Source of the DNA: Allorhizobium ampelinum S4
GTDB lineage: Bacteria; Pseudomonadota; Alphaproteobacteria; Rhizobiales; Rhizobiaceae
Direction of reading: 5' to 3'
Length of the DNA: 64,000 nucleotides
Assembly (NCBI RefSeq): GCF_000016285.1
Contig: NC_011989.1
Coordinates: 2,235,001 to 2,299,000 of the forward strand
Shown here in pieces: positions 1 through 8,947 of the stretch; position 1 is the stretch's first letter, and each line of letters opens with the position of its first letter. The position numbers and the translations under genes were made by a program. The notes under the pieces were generated by a model. That model ran no database searches, was not told the origin of the DNA, and saw only the letters and a list, made by a program, of their open reading frames with translations.

Positions 1-592
1 CGTCGAGCAGCGTCGAGCGCATGAAACGCGCAACGGCCGCAGCGTTGAACAATGCAAAGGTCGCGATCGGCAGGATCGAATGGTTTAATGTCGAACTGCC
101 CGAACTTGGCAGCACACGCAGCCAGACGGCAAAGACAAAGATGAAGACAAGGCCAAGCAGAAAGTTGGGAACGCTATAGCCCAGGACGGCACCTGCCATG
201 ACACCCTTGTCGAGCGCGGATTCGCGCCGGATCGCGGCCAGAATGCCGGCGGGAATGCCGATCAGCATGCTGAGCAGCAAGGCTGGCACCGTGAGCATCA
301 ACGTCTTTGGTATCCGTTCCGCAACAATGTCGAAGACCTGCCGTCCATCGCCAAAGGAGATGCCGAAATCACCGCGCGCGGCGTTTGCGACATAATAGGC
401 ATATTGTTCTGGAAGCGACCGATCCAGACCCCATTTGGCATTGAACGCGGCAACCGCCGCAGGACCGACATCGTCGCCGAGCATCTGCTGGGCTGGATCT
501 CCGCTCAGGCGCAGAACGATAAAGACGAGCGTGACGGTGAAGATGAGCACCGCGATGGCTCGAACCAGACGGGCAAGGATAAAGGCCGTCAC
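1..592 (-). CDS. Peptide/opine-type ABC transporter permease, DppB/OppB family (partial, N-terminus)
   Basis: Inner-membrane permease of a peptide/opine/nickel-type ABC importer. I translated the minus strand: about 197 residues are present and the C-terminus lies off the window. The N-terminus has a transmembrane helix typical of the family (MTAFILARLVRAIAVLIFTV). It is followed by a periplasmic stretch with GLDRSLPEQYAYY, then hydrophobic segments around ILAAIRRES and GYSVPNFLLGL, as in the BPD_transp_1 fold of DppB. The GTG start overlaps the stop of the upstream ATPase (GTGA, 589-592), and AAGGAGA lies a few bases upstream, so translational coupling is likely. Last visible gene of the operon that reads leftwards from the DeoR regulator. 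Family call is firm; substrate unknown. Confidence 0.85.
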   Translation of the reverse strand, partial: MTAFILARLVRAIAVLIFTVTLVFIVLRLSGDPAQQMLGDDVGPAAVAAFNAKWGLDRSLPEQYAYYVANAARGDFGISFGDGRQVFDIVAERIPKTLMLTVPALLLSMLIGIPAGILAAIRRESALDKGVMAGAVLGYSVPNFLLGLVFIFVFAVWLRVLPSSGSSTLNHSILPIATFALFNAAAVARFMRSTLLD

Positions 593-1638
593 AGCGCCGT
601 CTCCTTCTGTGAGACTGGTTGCCTGTCTGTCATCATGTCCATTTGCGGCGCGATCGATCGCGGTAATTCCTCCGCACGATGACAGGCAGTGTGCTGGCTG
701 ACGCCATGCGCCGAAATGAGCCGGAGTTCGGGTGTTTCAACGGCGCATCTGTCGAGCGCGAAGGGACAGCGCGACCGGAAAGAACAACCCTGCAACACTT
801 TCGACGCATCCAGTTCGCCCTTGATGGGCGGCTCGATATTGCGAACCCTTGGATCCATGGTCGGGACAGATGCGAGAAGCGCCCGCGTATAGGGATGGCG
901 CGGCCACGCATAGATGGTTCGAATGTCGCCAGTCTCGACGACACGGCCCAGATACATGACTGCGATGCGATCGACGAGATGGCGGACGATACGCAGGTCG
1001 TGGGTGATGAAGACATAGGCAAGATCGAGTTCCTGCCAGAGCGACCGTAAAAGCGCGACCACCTGGGCCTGAACCGATACATCGAGAGCGGACACCGCCT
1101 CATCGAAAACAACCAGTTTCGGGTCGAGGATCAGGGCGCGGGCAATCACGACACGCTGTCGCTGGCCGCCCGACATCTGGTGCGGATAGCGGCTCATCAT
1201 CGTGCTCGACAGGCCGACGCGCTCGAGCATAGCGGCAACGCGTTGATAAGCGTCTGCCCGGCTGGCAATATGATGGACCAGCAGTCCCTCGGCCACCTGC
1301 TGTCCAATGGTCATCTGCGGGTTGAGAGCCGAGAGCGGGTTCTGTTGCACCAAAGAGGTGCGAGCCCGAAACTCCTTCCAGTCCCGTGTGTGACGCTGCT
1401 TGTGGTTGATGCCTTCGAACCAAACATCGCCCCGTGTGGGCTCCGTCAATCCGAGCAGAAGACGTCCGAGTGTCGATTTGCCGCTTCCGGATTCGCCAAC
1501 GACACCGAGGCGCTCGCGGATCGCAAGTTCAAAGCCAATCGAGTCCACCGCAAGCTGGGTGGTCGGCCGGGCGAAGAGGCCGGTCTTGTGGCGGAATGCC
1601 TTGGTCAGACCGCTAGCTTGAAGAAGAGGAGCGCTCAT
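589..1638 (-). CDS. Peptide-type ABC transporter ATP-binding protein (OppF/DppF-like)
   Basis: Cytoplasmic ATPase subunit of the importer, 349 aa from the ATG at 1638. Walker A GESGSGKST is at residues 48-56, signature MSGGQRQ at 155-161, Walker B LVVFDE at about 175-180. The C-terminal oligopeptide-transporter extension carries the Cys pair RCPFALDRC. The ATG overlaps the stop of the preceding ATPase (ATGA), which rules out the longer upstream reading with no ribosome-binding logic. Note AVSALD instead of the usual PTSALD after Walker B, a minor change. Works with the ATPase at 1635-2582 as an OppD/OppF pair. Confidence 0.92.
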   Translation of the reverse strand: MSAPLLQASGLTKAFRHKTGLFARPTTQLAVDSIGFELAIRERLGVVGESGSGKSTLGRLLLGLTEPTRGDVWFEGINHKQRHTRDWKEFRARTSLVQQNPLSALNPQMTIGQQVAEGLLVHHIASRADAYQRVAAMLERVGLSSTMMSRYPHQMSGGQRQRVVIARALILDPKLVVFDEAVSALDVSVQAQVVALLRSLWQELDLAYVFITHDLRIVRHLVDRIAVMYLGRVVETGDIRTIYAWPRHPYTRALLASVPTMDPRVRNIEPPIKGELDASKVLQGCSFRSRCPFALDRCAVETPELRLISAHGVSQHTACHRAEELPRSIAPQMDMMTDRQPVSQKETAL

Positions 1639-2582
1639 GCTGCCACCGGATGGTAACAGGAGGCCTCGTGGGCGAGACCGATAGTGGTGGGCGCCGGAAA
1701 GTGGGTGGAACATTCGCCGCTCGCACGCAAGCAGCGTGGGTGGAAATGGCATCCCACCGGAAGGCTATCGAGCAGCGGGACAGACCCAGGGATTGGGACC
1801 GGCGGTGCAAGATCATCCGGATCGATGCTGGGCATGCAGTCGATCAGCGCGCGTGCGTAAGGATGCGCCGGTCGTTCGAGCAGTTCAGCGACGGGTGCCG
1901 TCTCGACGATCTTGCCGCAATACATCACGGCCGCCCTGTCCGCGAGCCGGGCAATGACGCCGAGATCGTGCGATACGATCATCAGTGCCATGCCGGTTTC
2001 CGCCTTCAGCTCTTCCAGCAGATGCAGGATCTGGGCCTGCATGGTGACGTCGAGCGCCGTCGTGGGCTCGTCGGCAATCAGCAACTTGGGCTTGGCCGCA
2101 AGCGCATGCGCGATCATGACGCGCTGGTTCATGCCGCCGGAAAACTGGTGCGGATAGGCCCGCAGCCGGCTTGCGGCGCGGTCGATGCCGACGCGTTCCA
2201 GAAGTCGCATGGCCTCCATCCGAGCATCCTTGCCCTTGAGACCCTGATGGCGGTGAAGCGCCGTCTCCAGATAATACCCGATCGTATGAACAGGATTCAG
2301 GCTGCTGGTCGGGTCTTGAAAGATCATCGCGATCTTCGGGATAGCCGGCCTGGAGATACCGGATCCGCGGGGCTCGAAGTCCACGCTGCCGCCGCTGAGC
2401 ACGATGCCGCGCGGCAGCGCATTGGCGATCGCATAACAGGTGATGCTCTTGCCGCAGCCGGATTCGCCGACAAGGCCGAGCGTCTGACCTGCCTCCAGAG
2501 AGAAACTGATGCCGTCCAGGATCGTTATGTTGCGCGCGGGAATCCGGACGACGAGGTCGCGAACGGTCAATAGGTCGGACAT
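1635..2582 (-). CDS. Peptide-type ABC transporter ATP-binding protein (OppD/DppD-like)
   Basis: First ATPase of the pair, 315 aa from the ATG at 2582. Walker A GESGCGKS at residues 39-46, Q-loop in [11 protein letters not shown] near 88-98, signature FSGGMNQRV at about 147-155, Walker B LLIADEP at 167-173, and the C-terminal oligopeptide extension with [14 protein letters not shown]. The signature has SGGMNQ, common in OppD. It lies 55 nt downstream of the binding-protein gene and overlaps the next ATPase by 4 nt. A longer in-frame start at 2651 would run into the upstream gene and was not used. Confidence 0.92.
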   Translation of the reverse strand: MSDLLTVRDLVVRIPARNITILDGISFSLEAGQTLGLVGESGCGKSITCYAIANALPRGIVLSGGSVDFEPRGSGISRPAIPKIAMIFQDPTSSLNPVHTIGYYLETALHRHQGLKGKDARMEAMRLLERVGIDRAASRLRAYPHQFSGGMNQRVMIAHALAAKPKLLIADEPTTALDVTMQAQILHLLEELKAETGMALMIVSHDLGVIARLADRAAVMYCGKIVETAPVAELLERPAHPYARALIDCMPSIDPDDLAPPVPIPGSVPLLDSLPVGCHFHPRCLRASGECSTHFPAPTTIGLAHEASCYHPVAA

Positions 2583-2637
2583 GGCGGATCTCCGTGTGCG
2601 GCGCGCATGCATGCGCACCGCCGGTTCGACAGGTTGC

Positions 2638-4203
2638 TCAGCCGAAAGCAAGGTTGTTGCGGAATTCCATCATCTCAAAGCTGATTGGCCTCCAGTGAAC
2701 GTCCTTGCGTGCGGCATAGACATCGAAGGGCTGGTAGAGGATCACGGCCGGCGCTTCCTCTTCGAAGATGTCACGGAGGCGGTTGAAGGCGTCGAAACGC
2801 TCCTTGCTGTCAGGTATTTGCGATACCTTCGTGCACAAATCGTTGAACTCCGCAGGCGCCTTCCAGCCCCAACGCTTCTGAACCTGGCCCTTGGGTCCGA
2901 ATTCGCAGATCATCGTCGCCCAGGCATCCGTCATCCACTGGCCGTTGGACCAGTTGCGCATATAGCTGTCCTGATCCTTCGGTGCGCCGCCCGGTGCATA
3001 GACCTTCGGCACCACGGTCACGCCGATCTGCTTCCACATCTCGATCATCATCATCAAGGCGGGAACGGCGTTTGCATAATAGTTGCCCATCGTATGGTAG
3101 GTGATCGGCGTACCGTCGTAACCGCTTTCCTTCACCAGGCGCTTGGCCTCCTCGATATTGTATTCCATGGCGCGACGGTTCGGATCGAAGGTCTTGCCGT
3201 AGTTCGGGAAGTTGAAGCCATTCGGAATCGTCGCCTTGTTCATCCAGAGTGACTGAACGATCAGTGGACGATTGACCGCAAGCGCCAAGGCGCGGCGAAG
3301 CGGTTTCGACTGGAAGACGGGCTGGTTCATGTTGAAGGTGAACATGTGGAAGTTTTCGACGATATTCCCACGCGTCTCCAAGTCGGGATAGCTGTTGATC
3401 AACGCCATATCGTCCGGCGTCAACGTCGTGACGATATCGTATTCGCCGCTGATCAGGCCGGCGACGCGCGTTGCGGGTTCGGCAACAAGTTGGTACGTGA
3501 TTTTAGATGCTGTCGGCTTCAGACCCCAATAGGCGTCGTTGGCTTCGATGACAACGCGGTCATTGGCAACGAACTCGACGAACTTGTAAGGACCCGTTCC
3601 AACCGGTTTGTTACCAAAAGCGGCCGTTCCAAGCGTCTTGTAATATGCCTTGGGAACGATGCGACCCATCCAGGATGCCATGTAGGACTCGGTCAGGGGC
3701 GTCGGGGTCTTTGTGCGGATGACCACAGTGTACTTGTCCTCGACAACCGGTTCGTCGAAATCAAGCGCGTAAGAACCGCCGAGCGGGATCACCTTGATCG
3801 CGTCTGGCCCCCAGAGACGTTCCGAAGAGAAGGTGTAGGCGACGTCGTCTGCGGTCATTTCGACGCCATCGTGAAACATCACCTTCTGGCGCAGCTTGAA
3901 GCGCACCGATTTGTCGTCGATCCGTTCCCAGCTCTCGGCCAGCGAGGGCATCAGATTGATGCCGTTGCCCGGCGCGCCATTGCTGAAGAAATCGCGCACG
4001 ACAAGCGTATCGAAAATCTGGTTGACGATGCGGGGACCGACATTGCTGATGGCGTTGATCGGCTCCAACGTAACCGGAATGCCGTTGACGCCGATCTTCA
4101 ACGCGCGGCGCTCGGCAGAGAAGGCGAATCTGGCACTTGCGGTCGAGGCAAGCGCCGCGACGCTTGCGCCGATCATGAATTTTCTACGGTTGGCCTTAAG
4201 CAT
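2638..4203 (-). CDS. ABC transporter periplasmic substrate-binding protein, family 5 (SBP_bac_5)
   Basis: Extracytoplasmic binding protein of the dipeptide/oligopeptide/opine class, 521 aa, the normal length. The N-terminus has a twin-arginine signal (NRRKFMIGASVAALA) ending near ASARFAFSA, so export by Tat is likely. The family segments are present: GIPVTLEPINAISNVG near the mature N-terminus, ADDVAYTFSSER, VEDKYTVVIRTKTPTPLTESYMA and GTGPYKFVEF. It sits between the DeoR regulator (48 nt upstream) and the two ATPases, as first structural gene of the transport operon. Substrate cannot be read from sequence; rhizobia use such systems for peptides, opines and sugars, and a DeoR regulator hints at a sugar-like compound. 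Confidence 0.9.
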   Translation of the reverse strand: MLKANRRKFMIGASVAALASTASARFAFSAERRALKIGVNGIPVTLEPINAISNVGPRIVNQIFDTLVVRDFFSNGAPGNGINLMPSLAESWERIDDKSVRFKLRQKVMFHDGVEMTADDVAYTFSSERLWGPDAIKVIPLGGSYALDFDEPVVEDKYTVVIRTKTPTPLTESYMASWMGRIVPKAYYKTLGTAAFGNKPVGTGPYKFVEFVANDRVVIEANDAYWGLKPTASKITYQLVAEPATRVAGLISGEYDIVTTLTPDDMALINSYPDLETRGNIVENFHMFTFNMNQPVFQSKPLRRALALAVNRPLIVQSLWMNKATIPNGFNFPNYGKTFDPNRRAMEYNIEEAKRLVKESGYDGTPITYHTMGNYYANAVPALMMMIEMWKQIGVTVVPKVYAPGGAPKDQDSYMRNWSNGQWMTDAWATMICEFGPKGQVQKRWGWKAPAEFNDLCTKVSQIPDSKERFDAFNRLRDIFEEEAPAVILYQPFDVYAARKDVHWRPISFEMMEFRNNLAFG

Positions 4204-4251
4204 CTGTTGTCTCCTGGTTGGAAGATGCTGTTGATGGAAATGTCGATTTGC

Positions 4252-5064
4252 CTAGTTCGCGATGACGAACTTCTTCCGCAGCCTCTCAGGCGCGGCATCG
4301 ATGATGGATTTCGTGCCGGAGTCGGTCACTATGACGCCGACGTCCTCGATCTTCGCGACGACCGAAAGGCTGAATTTTGTGAACTTTGAATGATCCGCCA
4401 CAACGATCACCCGCCTCGACACCTCGATCATGGCGCGGGCCACGCTTGCGTTCAGTGGCGACCCCGTGCAGATCAGACCACGATCAATATCGATCGAGGC
4501 CGCATTGAGAATGAGTTTATCGGCATTGAACTGGCGGATGAATTGCTCCGCCAAGGGGCCACGGAAGGACCGATTTGTCTCCGTATACTCACCGCCGATG
4601 GAATAGATGTTCTGTCCATCGAAACGGGTCAGTTCAGCAATAATGTCGAGCCCGTTCGAGATGAACGTCAGGCTGCTTCGCCCGGTCAGCTTCTTGGCCA
4701 CTTCCAGCGCGGTGGTACCCGCATCTAGCAACACGGTGTCGCCATCGGTCACCATGCGCGCGGCGACATCGGCGATGACGGCCTTTTCCGCCTGCTTCAA
4801 GACAAGCCGCGCAGCGTTCGTTGCATCCTGCGCGACCTGATTGACATTAACGGCACCGCCATGGGTGCGCCGAATGAGCCCCGCCTCCTCAAGCTCACCA
4901 AGGTCGCGGCGAACGGTCGCCACCGAAATATCAAAGCGGTCTGTCAGCGTACGGATGTCGACGAAATTCTGTTCGCGCAGCAACTCGACAATCTTCGCCT
5001 GACGATCTTCCGCTTGTGTCAACACCGGCCGCCCCTTGTCATCAATTTGATGCATATCGATCAC
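4252..5064 (-). CDS. DeoR/GlpR-family transcriptional regulator
   Basis: Regulator of 270 aa (GTG at 5064) or 267 aa (ATG at 5055); neither start has a strong ribosome-binding site. The N-terminal DeoR helix-turn-helix reads RQAKIVELLREQNFVDIRTLTDRFDISVATVRRDL, followed by EEAGLIRRTHGGAV, a hallmark of the family. The C-terminal DeoRC sugar-phosphate sensor has LDAGTTALEVAKKL and VVADHSKF. It is the first gene of the minus-strand transport operon, so probably a local regulator of it. A 20-nt inverted repeat about 95 nt upstream of the start is a candidate operator. Confidence 0.9.
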   Translation of the reverse strand: MIDMHQIDDKGRPVLTQAEDRQAKIVELLREQNFVDIRTLTDRFDISVATVRRDLGELEEAGLIRRTHGGAVNVNQVAQDATNAARLVLKQAEKAVIADVAARMVTDGDTVLLDAGTTALEVAKKLTGRSSLTFISNGLDIIAELTRFDGQNIYSIGGEYTETNRSFRGPLAEQFIRQFNADKLILNAASIDIDRGLICTGSPLNASVARAMIEVSRRVIVVADHSKFTKFSLSVVAKIEDVGVIVTDSGTKSIIDAAPERLRKKFVIAN

Positions 5065-5158
5065 TTATGAGCGATATCTATCGTGAATGGGTGACGCTCC
5101 TATGACAAATCTGGGTAAATAACCGTGTTTCTGCAGACCGATTTAATGCTAGGGAGAA

Positions 5159-5178
5159 AATGATCGAAAACGATCATT
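5159..5178. promoter_or_regulatory. Perfect inverted repeat upstream of the deoR-transport operon, candidate operator
   Basis: AATGATCG and CGATCATT flank an AAAA loop; the arms are perfect. DeoR-family proteins commonly bind inverted repeats close to their own promoter, and this one lies about 95 nt upstream of the regulator start. Binding is inferred from position and symmetry only. Confidence 0.45.
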
Positions 5179-5251
5179 CATAAAGGCCTTTCGAGGAAAG
5201 CCGGTCGCTCAAAACCATGAAGATAAAGAGCTGTCCGCTGCAAGGTCCGAA

Positions 5252-5371
5252 TTATTCAGCAAGGGAACAGCGTTCAATAACAGTAACCCTGGAGTGCGCC
5301 CCGTTTCGCCGGATATCTGCAATCTCGCGTAGCCCACTCAGCACTTCCTCAGACGTCTTGTAATAAGTCAT
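5252..5371 (-). CDS. Possible small ORF, 39 aa
   Basis: Short minus-strand reading frame starting MTYYKTSEEVLSGLREIAD, with GAGGG six bases before the ATG. I do not recognise the peptide. It sits in the 700-nt stretch between the deoR operon and the lysR gene, next to the degenerate tRNA-like sequence, so it could equally be a scrap of a deleted gene. Confidence 0.2.
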   Translation of the reverse strand: MTYYKTSEEVLSGLREIADIRRNGAHSRVTVIERCSLAE

Positions 5372-5546
5372 TTGCCCTCAGCTTTTGTCGACGTGCCAGA
5401 GCGTCGCGCATGTTGCATGGATTTGACGGCAGTGGCCGAAAACCATTGAAAATCAAAGGGAGCGGGATGCAACAGGAGTGCAACATGAACGCATTGAAAG
5501 GCGACCTAAAAGGCGCCATAACTAGCTGATTCTATTGCTAGAAGAG

Positions 5547-5590
5547 AATGCAGGCATCGCCCGGAAGCGAACCTCGGCGCTAGGATTCAT
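5547..5590 (-). repeat. Degenerate copy of the tRNA-Cys 3' end, candidate attachment-site remnant
   Basis: Positions 5547-5587 align without gaps to 19123-19163, the 3' portion of the intact tRNA-Cys plus two flanking bases, in the same orientation. I count 34 identities in 41 positions, mismatches being scattered. The match covers the acceptor strand, T-arm and variable region, more than the general TTCGA tRNA core. An integrase scrap lies beside the intact tRNA, so this fits the far end (att duplicate) of an old element inserted into tRNA-Cys. Confidence 0.5.
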
Positions 5591-5776
5591 GTTCCGACAC
5601 CATCCGAACGGCGCGGGCGTGGACTTCAGGAGAGAATTTGTTCGTCGTTTTGCTTGTCATAAACCCTATTTCTCAGGAGTTGGGATCTCCGGCAAACCCG
5701 GCGCGGTCCAAAACATTTGATGCGCTATGACCGAGCATTTCTTTGCCCCACCCCATAATTGCCCATGCCCCCTTAG

Positions 5777-6691
5777 CTATAACGCATGTCCGGACACATC
5801 AAATTTCATCAATGCATCTCGCGTAGCGTTAATAAATGAAGCTGTCAGCAACGATATTGGACGGTGGGCCGGAGACAGAACCCTATAGGTGTAAGTGATT
5901 TCAGGGAGAAACGGTCTCGCTTCAACTAAATTCAGACCCCGAAAACTACTTGCCGTTAGCGCTTCGATAATAGAAACGCCTGCTCCACTGGCCACCAGAT
6001 TGGCAACAGCCATGGATAACTGGGTTTCAATCTGTATTTTCCGAGTAATATTGTTCGCCAAGAAAAGCGCATCGATCCTCTTGCGCATTGTGTAGTTTGA
6101 ACCGAGTGCAATAAAATTTTCGTTGCTGAAGTCCTGCGGTGTAAGCGTCGCTTTGCGGCAAAGAGGGTGATGCTTTGGCAGGATGGCGACCATTGGTGAT
6201 TCGAAGAAAGCCTGGGATTTTACGGCCGGGTGGAGGCTATCAATTTCGGCAAATCCGAGATCAAATTGCTGGGATGCCACACATTGTATAACCCGTTGGG
6301 AGCTATGAATTTGCATATCGACTGAGATGTCGGGCTTATCTTCGCAAAATTTTGAAATGACTTTCGGCAAGAAGCTAAGAGCCATAGCGGGTAGGCTGGC
6401 GATGCGCAATGCGCCGCGGCGGTTGGCACCAATATCGCGTGCAGCGTCGCCAATGAGGCCCAATCCAATATACGAACGATCAACCTCTTCGAAGAGAGCC
6501 ATTGCCTCAGGGGTCGGCGTCAATCGCTTTTTTTCACGCAAAAACAATGCGTAACCTATCGCATATTCCAGATCGGAAATCAGGCGGCTTGCTGCCGGCT
6601 GGGTGACGCCAATCCGTTTCGATGCCTCCGTGACACTGCCGGTCTCAATCATGGCGCGAAAGGCTTCAAGCTGTCGATGGTTAAGCTTCAT
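5777..6691 (-). CDS. LysR-family transcriptional regulator
   Basis: 304 aa from the ATG at 6691, which has GTGAGG about 10 nt upstream; the longer frame from 6817 would overlap the divergent gene. N-terminal LysR helix-turn-helix: MKLNHRQLEAFRAMIETGSV followed by TEASKRIGVTQPAASRLISDLE. The C-terminal part is a LysR substrate-binding domain, with MVAILPKHHPLCRKATLTPQDF and ANLVASGAGVSIIEAL. It is transcribed divergently from the transporter/oxidoreductase operon starting at 6807, the classic arrangement for a LysR activator of a catabolic operon whose effector is the substrate. The many H/N residues in the effector domain give no substrate clue by eye. Confidence 0.93.
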   Translation of the reverse strand: MKLNHRQLEAFRAMIETGSVTEASKRIGVTQPAASRLISDLEYAIGYALFLREKKRLTPTPEAMALFEEVDRSYIGLGLIGDAARDIGANRRGALRIASLPAMALSFLPKVISKFCEDKPDISVDMQIHSSQRVIQCVASQQFDLGFAEIDSLHPAVKSQAFFESPMVAILPKHHPLCRKATLTPQDFSNENFIALGSNYTMRKRIDALFLANNITRKIQIETQLSMAVANLVASGAGVSIIEALTASSFRGLNLVEARPFLPEITYTYRVLSPAHRPISLLTASFINATRDALMKFDVSGHAL

Positions 6692-6724
6692 CAAAGTGGC
6701 CTCACGGAGAGATAGTTCATAACA

Positions 6725-6747
6725 TTTCAGCATGAAAACCGCTGAAA
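6725..6747. promoter_or_regulatory. Inverted repeat in the lysR/ABC divergent intergenic region, candidate LysR box
   Basis: TTTCAGC, nine bases, GCTGAAA: perfect 7-nt arms lying 34 nt before the lysR start and 60 nt before the start of the divergent binding-protein gene. LysR regulators bind such dyads between divergent genes. The T-N11-A consensus is not clearly present, so this is a candidate only. Confidence 0.4.
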
Positions 6748-6806
6748 AATGAATTTGATATATGATCAAACAAAGCGAATTCTGACACAACAAAAAAGGG
6801 GAAGTC

Positions 6807-7835
6807 ATGAAAAACATACTTACAACCGCGATGATCGTTGCAATAACCGCGTCCTTTGCACACGCAGAGGAAAAAACACTCTATGTTGCAGGCTCCGGCG
6901 GCTCCACAGAGGCGTTGTTTAAAGAAAATATCATCCCGAAATGGGAACAGCAAAACAACACCAAGGTTGTTTACATATCAGGCAACTCAACGGATACATT
7001 GGCAAAATTACGTGCTCAGGCTGGTGCTCAGCAAATTGACGTTGCCATGATTGACGATGGGCCAATGACGCAAGCAATCCAGTTTGGCTATTGTGCTCCG
7101 GTCAAGTCTGAAACTTTCAAAGACCTATACGCATCAGCAAAATTGCCCGAAGACAAAGCTGTCGGGATCGGTTTCATTGCCACGGGCCTCGTTTACAATA
7201 CAAAAATGTTTGCTGACAAAGGTTGGGCCGCGCCAACGTCATGGCGCGATCTTGCCGATCCGAAATACAAGGGTTTGATCTCGATACCACCGATTACCAA
7301 TGGATACGGTTTGCATGCCCTGATCATGGAAGCCAAAATCAATGGCGGTGGTGAAAACAACATCGAGCCCGGCTTCAAAATGTTCGAAACCGAAATCAAT
7401 CAAAACGTGTTGGCTTATGAGCCGTCACCGGGCAAAATGTCAGAACTGTTCCAGAATGGCGAAATCGCCCTGGCGGTTTGGGGCAGTGGTCGCGTCAAAT
7501 CTCTGGCCGATACCGGTTTTCCCGTTAGTTTTGTGTACCCCAAGGAAGGTGCCGTTAGTTTGTTGACAGCAGCCTGTCCTGTGACCGGCTCAAAACTGCC
7601 AGATCTTGCTCAAAATTTTATTGGCTATATCACCTCACCGGATGTCCAAAACCTGCTCGTCAAGGCATTGGGATATGGTCCGGTCAATGAAAAGGTCGTG
7701 GTGCCTGACAATGAGATCGGTGCCTTGCCCGTTGGTGCACAGCGCGTGAACTCCATGGTCACAATCGATTACTCCGTCGTGAACAAAGCCCGTGGCGACT
7801 GGACGAAGGAATGGACCAGGCGCGTCGAGCGCTGA
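6807..7835 (+). CDS. Extracellular solute-binding protein, spermidine/putrescine-type (PotD/AfuA-like)
   Basis: Periplasmic binding protein of 342 aa with a Sec signal peptide (MKNILTTAMIVAITASFAHA, cleavage likely before EEKTLYVAGSGG). Strong ribosome-binding site AAGGGGAAG before the ATG. Family hallmarks of SBP_bac_8-type proteins are visible: AKLRAQAGAQQIDVAMIDDG, YNTKMFADKGWAAPTSWRDLADPKYKG, and LAVWGSGRV. First gene of an eight-gene plus-strand operon with ABC subunits and an amine oxidoreductase, so the ligand is probably the enzyme's substrate: an opine, a D-amino acid or a proline derivative. That substrate statement is inference from context. Confidence 0.88.
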   Translation: MKNILTTAMIVAITASFAHAEEKTLYVAGSGGSTEALFKENIIPKWEQQNNTKVVYISGNSTDTLAKLRAQAGAQQIDVAMIDDGPMTQAIQFGYCAPVKSETFKDLYASAKLPEDKAVGIGFIATGLVYNTKMFADKGWAAPTSWRDLADPKYKGLISIPPITNGYGLHALIMEAKINGGGENNIEPGFKMFETEINQNVLAYEPSPGKMSELFQNGEIALAVWGSGRVKSLADTGFPVSFVYPKEGAVSLLTAACPVTGSKLPDLAQNFIGYITSPDVQNLLVKALGYGPVNEKVVVPDNEIGALPVGAQRVNSMVTIDYSVVNKARGDWTKEWTRRVER

Positions 7836-7903
7836 GCCATTTAAAACTGAGGCACGCGCGATCCGCCAGCGCCTCCCTGTTTTCAGCCTTCTGAGGTTCC
7901 AGC

Positions 7904-8947
7904 ATGGCCTTTCTCTCTCTCAATAATCTTTCCAAAACGTTTGCCGGTCTCCCCGCTGTGCGCGACATAAGCCTGTCTGTCGAGCGCGGTGAGTTCATCT
8001 CCCTGCTTGGCCCCTCCGGCTGCGGCAAGACAACAACGCTGCAAATGATTGCGGGCCTTGTGGATCCATCTGCTGGAAGCATCATTCTTGACGGCAGCGA
8101 CATCACAAAGACACCACCAAACCGCCGAGGGCTCGGCATCGTGTTTCAAACCTATGCCCTGTTTCCCCATATGACTGCGTTGGAAAATGTCGCATTCGGC
8201 CTGGAGATGCGTGGTGTTGCGAAGGTCGAGCGGATTGAACGCGCTCGTGCCGCCCTCAAGCAGGTCAAGTTGGAGCAGTTTGCCGCGCGATTTCCTAAAG
8301 ACATGTCAGGCGGTCAGCGACAGCGCGTTGCCTTGGCACGGGCACTGGTGATTGAGCCTCCCCTGCTCTTGTTGGATGAACCTCTTTCCAACCTCGATGC
8401 GAAACTGCGCGAAGACATGCGGATCGAACTACGATTGCTGCAACAGGATCTCGGCGTCACAACCATTTTGGTAACCCATGATCAGGAAGAGGCCCTGTCG
8501 ATGAGCGATAGGGTTGTGGTCATGCAGCAAGGTGATATCGCGCAGATTGCCACACCGTTGGAGCTTTATGAGCGCCCAACCAATGGCTTTGTGTCAGACT
8601 TCGTCGGAAAGACCAATCTGTTGAGTGCTATTGTTTCCGGTCCGCAGACCGTCGATGTGGGTGGTGAAACCGTGCTGGTAAGAAACCATGATCTGACGAC
8701 TGGCACACCCGTGACGCTCTCCATTCGCCCTGAGAAATTCCGGATGACTGCGAATGCTCCGGGCCATCAGGTCCGCGTTGAGGCTGCAATTTTTCTGGGT
8801 GCAAGCTGGCTCTACCGTGTCTCCGGCAGCTTGGGCGATCTGTTTGTGACCCAGCCCAACACTGGCGAAGCGGGTTATGCCCAAGGTGACATCGCATGGC
8901 TTGATTGGCCCGCAACGGCCATGAGCATATTTGCGGAGACGGCGTGA
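7904..8947 (+). CDS. ABC transporter ATP-binding protein, PotA/FbpC type
   Basis: 347 aa. Walker A GPSGCGKTT at residues 36-44, Q-loop FQTYALFPHMTALENV at about 81-96, signature MSGGQRQRV at 134-142, Walker B LLLLDEP at 154-160, H-loop VTHDQEEAL. The C-terminal 80 residues form a TOBE-type regulatory domain (VTLSIRPEKFRM). These are features of polyamine/iron/opine importer ATPases. The stop TGA shares its A with the ATG of the next gene (TGATG), so the permease is translationally coupled. Confidence 0.93.
   Translation: MAFLSLNNLSKTFAGLPAVRDISLSVERGEFISLLGPSGCGKTTTLQMIAGLVDPSAGSIILDGSDITKTPPNRRGLGIVFQTYALFPHMTALENVAFGLEMRGVAKVERIERARAALKQVKLEQFAARFPKDMSGGQRQRVALARALVIEPPLLLLDEPLSNLDAKLREDMRIELRLLQQDLGVTTILVTHDQEEALSMSDRVVVMQQGDIAQIATPLELYERPTNGFVSDFVGKTNLLSAIVSGPQTVDVGGETVLVRNHDLTTGTPVTLSIRPEKFRMTANAPGHQVRVEAAIFLGASWLYRVSGSLGDLFVTQPNTGEAGYAQGDIAWLDWPATAMSIFAETA

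Larger units (their letters stand above)
5065..5776. other. Non-coding stretch between deoR operon and lysR
   Basis: About 700 nt without a convincing gene. It holds the inverted repeat at 5159-5178, a possible 39-aa ORF (5252-5371), a 14-codon ORF at about 5485-5529 preceded by AGGAG, and the degenerate tRNA-Cys-like segment at 5547-5590. I read it as the worn left junction of a genomic island. Confidence 0.5.

Noticed and set aside
1650..2573. Long plus-strand frame (307 codons) opposite the OppD-like gene
   Set aside because: Mirror of a high-G/C real gene; no ribosome-binding site or domain, and the minus strand has full ABC motifs.
3346..4389. 347-codon plus-strand frame opposite the binding protein
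   Set aside because: Antisense to a clear Tat-signal binding protein; composition with many H/D/R runs is typical of shadow frames.
5485..5529. 14-codon ORF with AGGAG before its ATG
   Set aside because: Too short and no conservation evidence; I kept it only as a remark in the gap entry.
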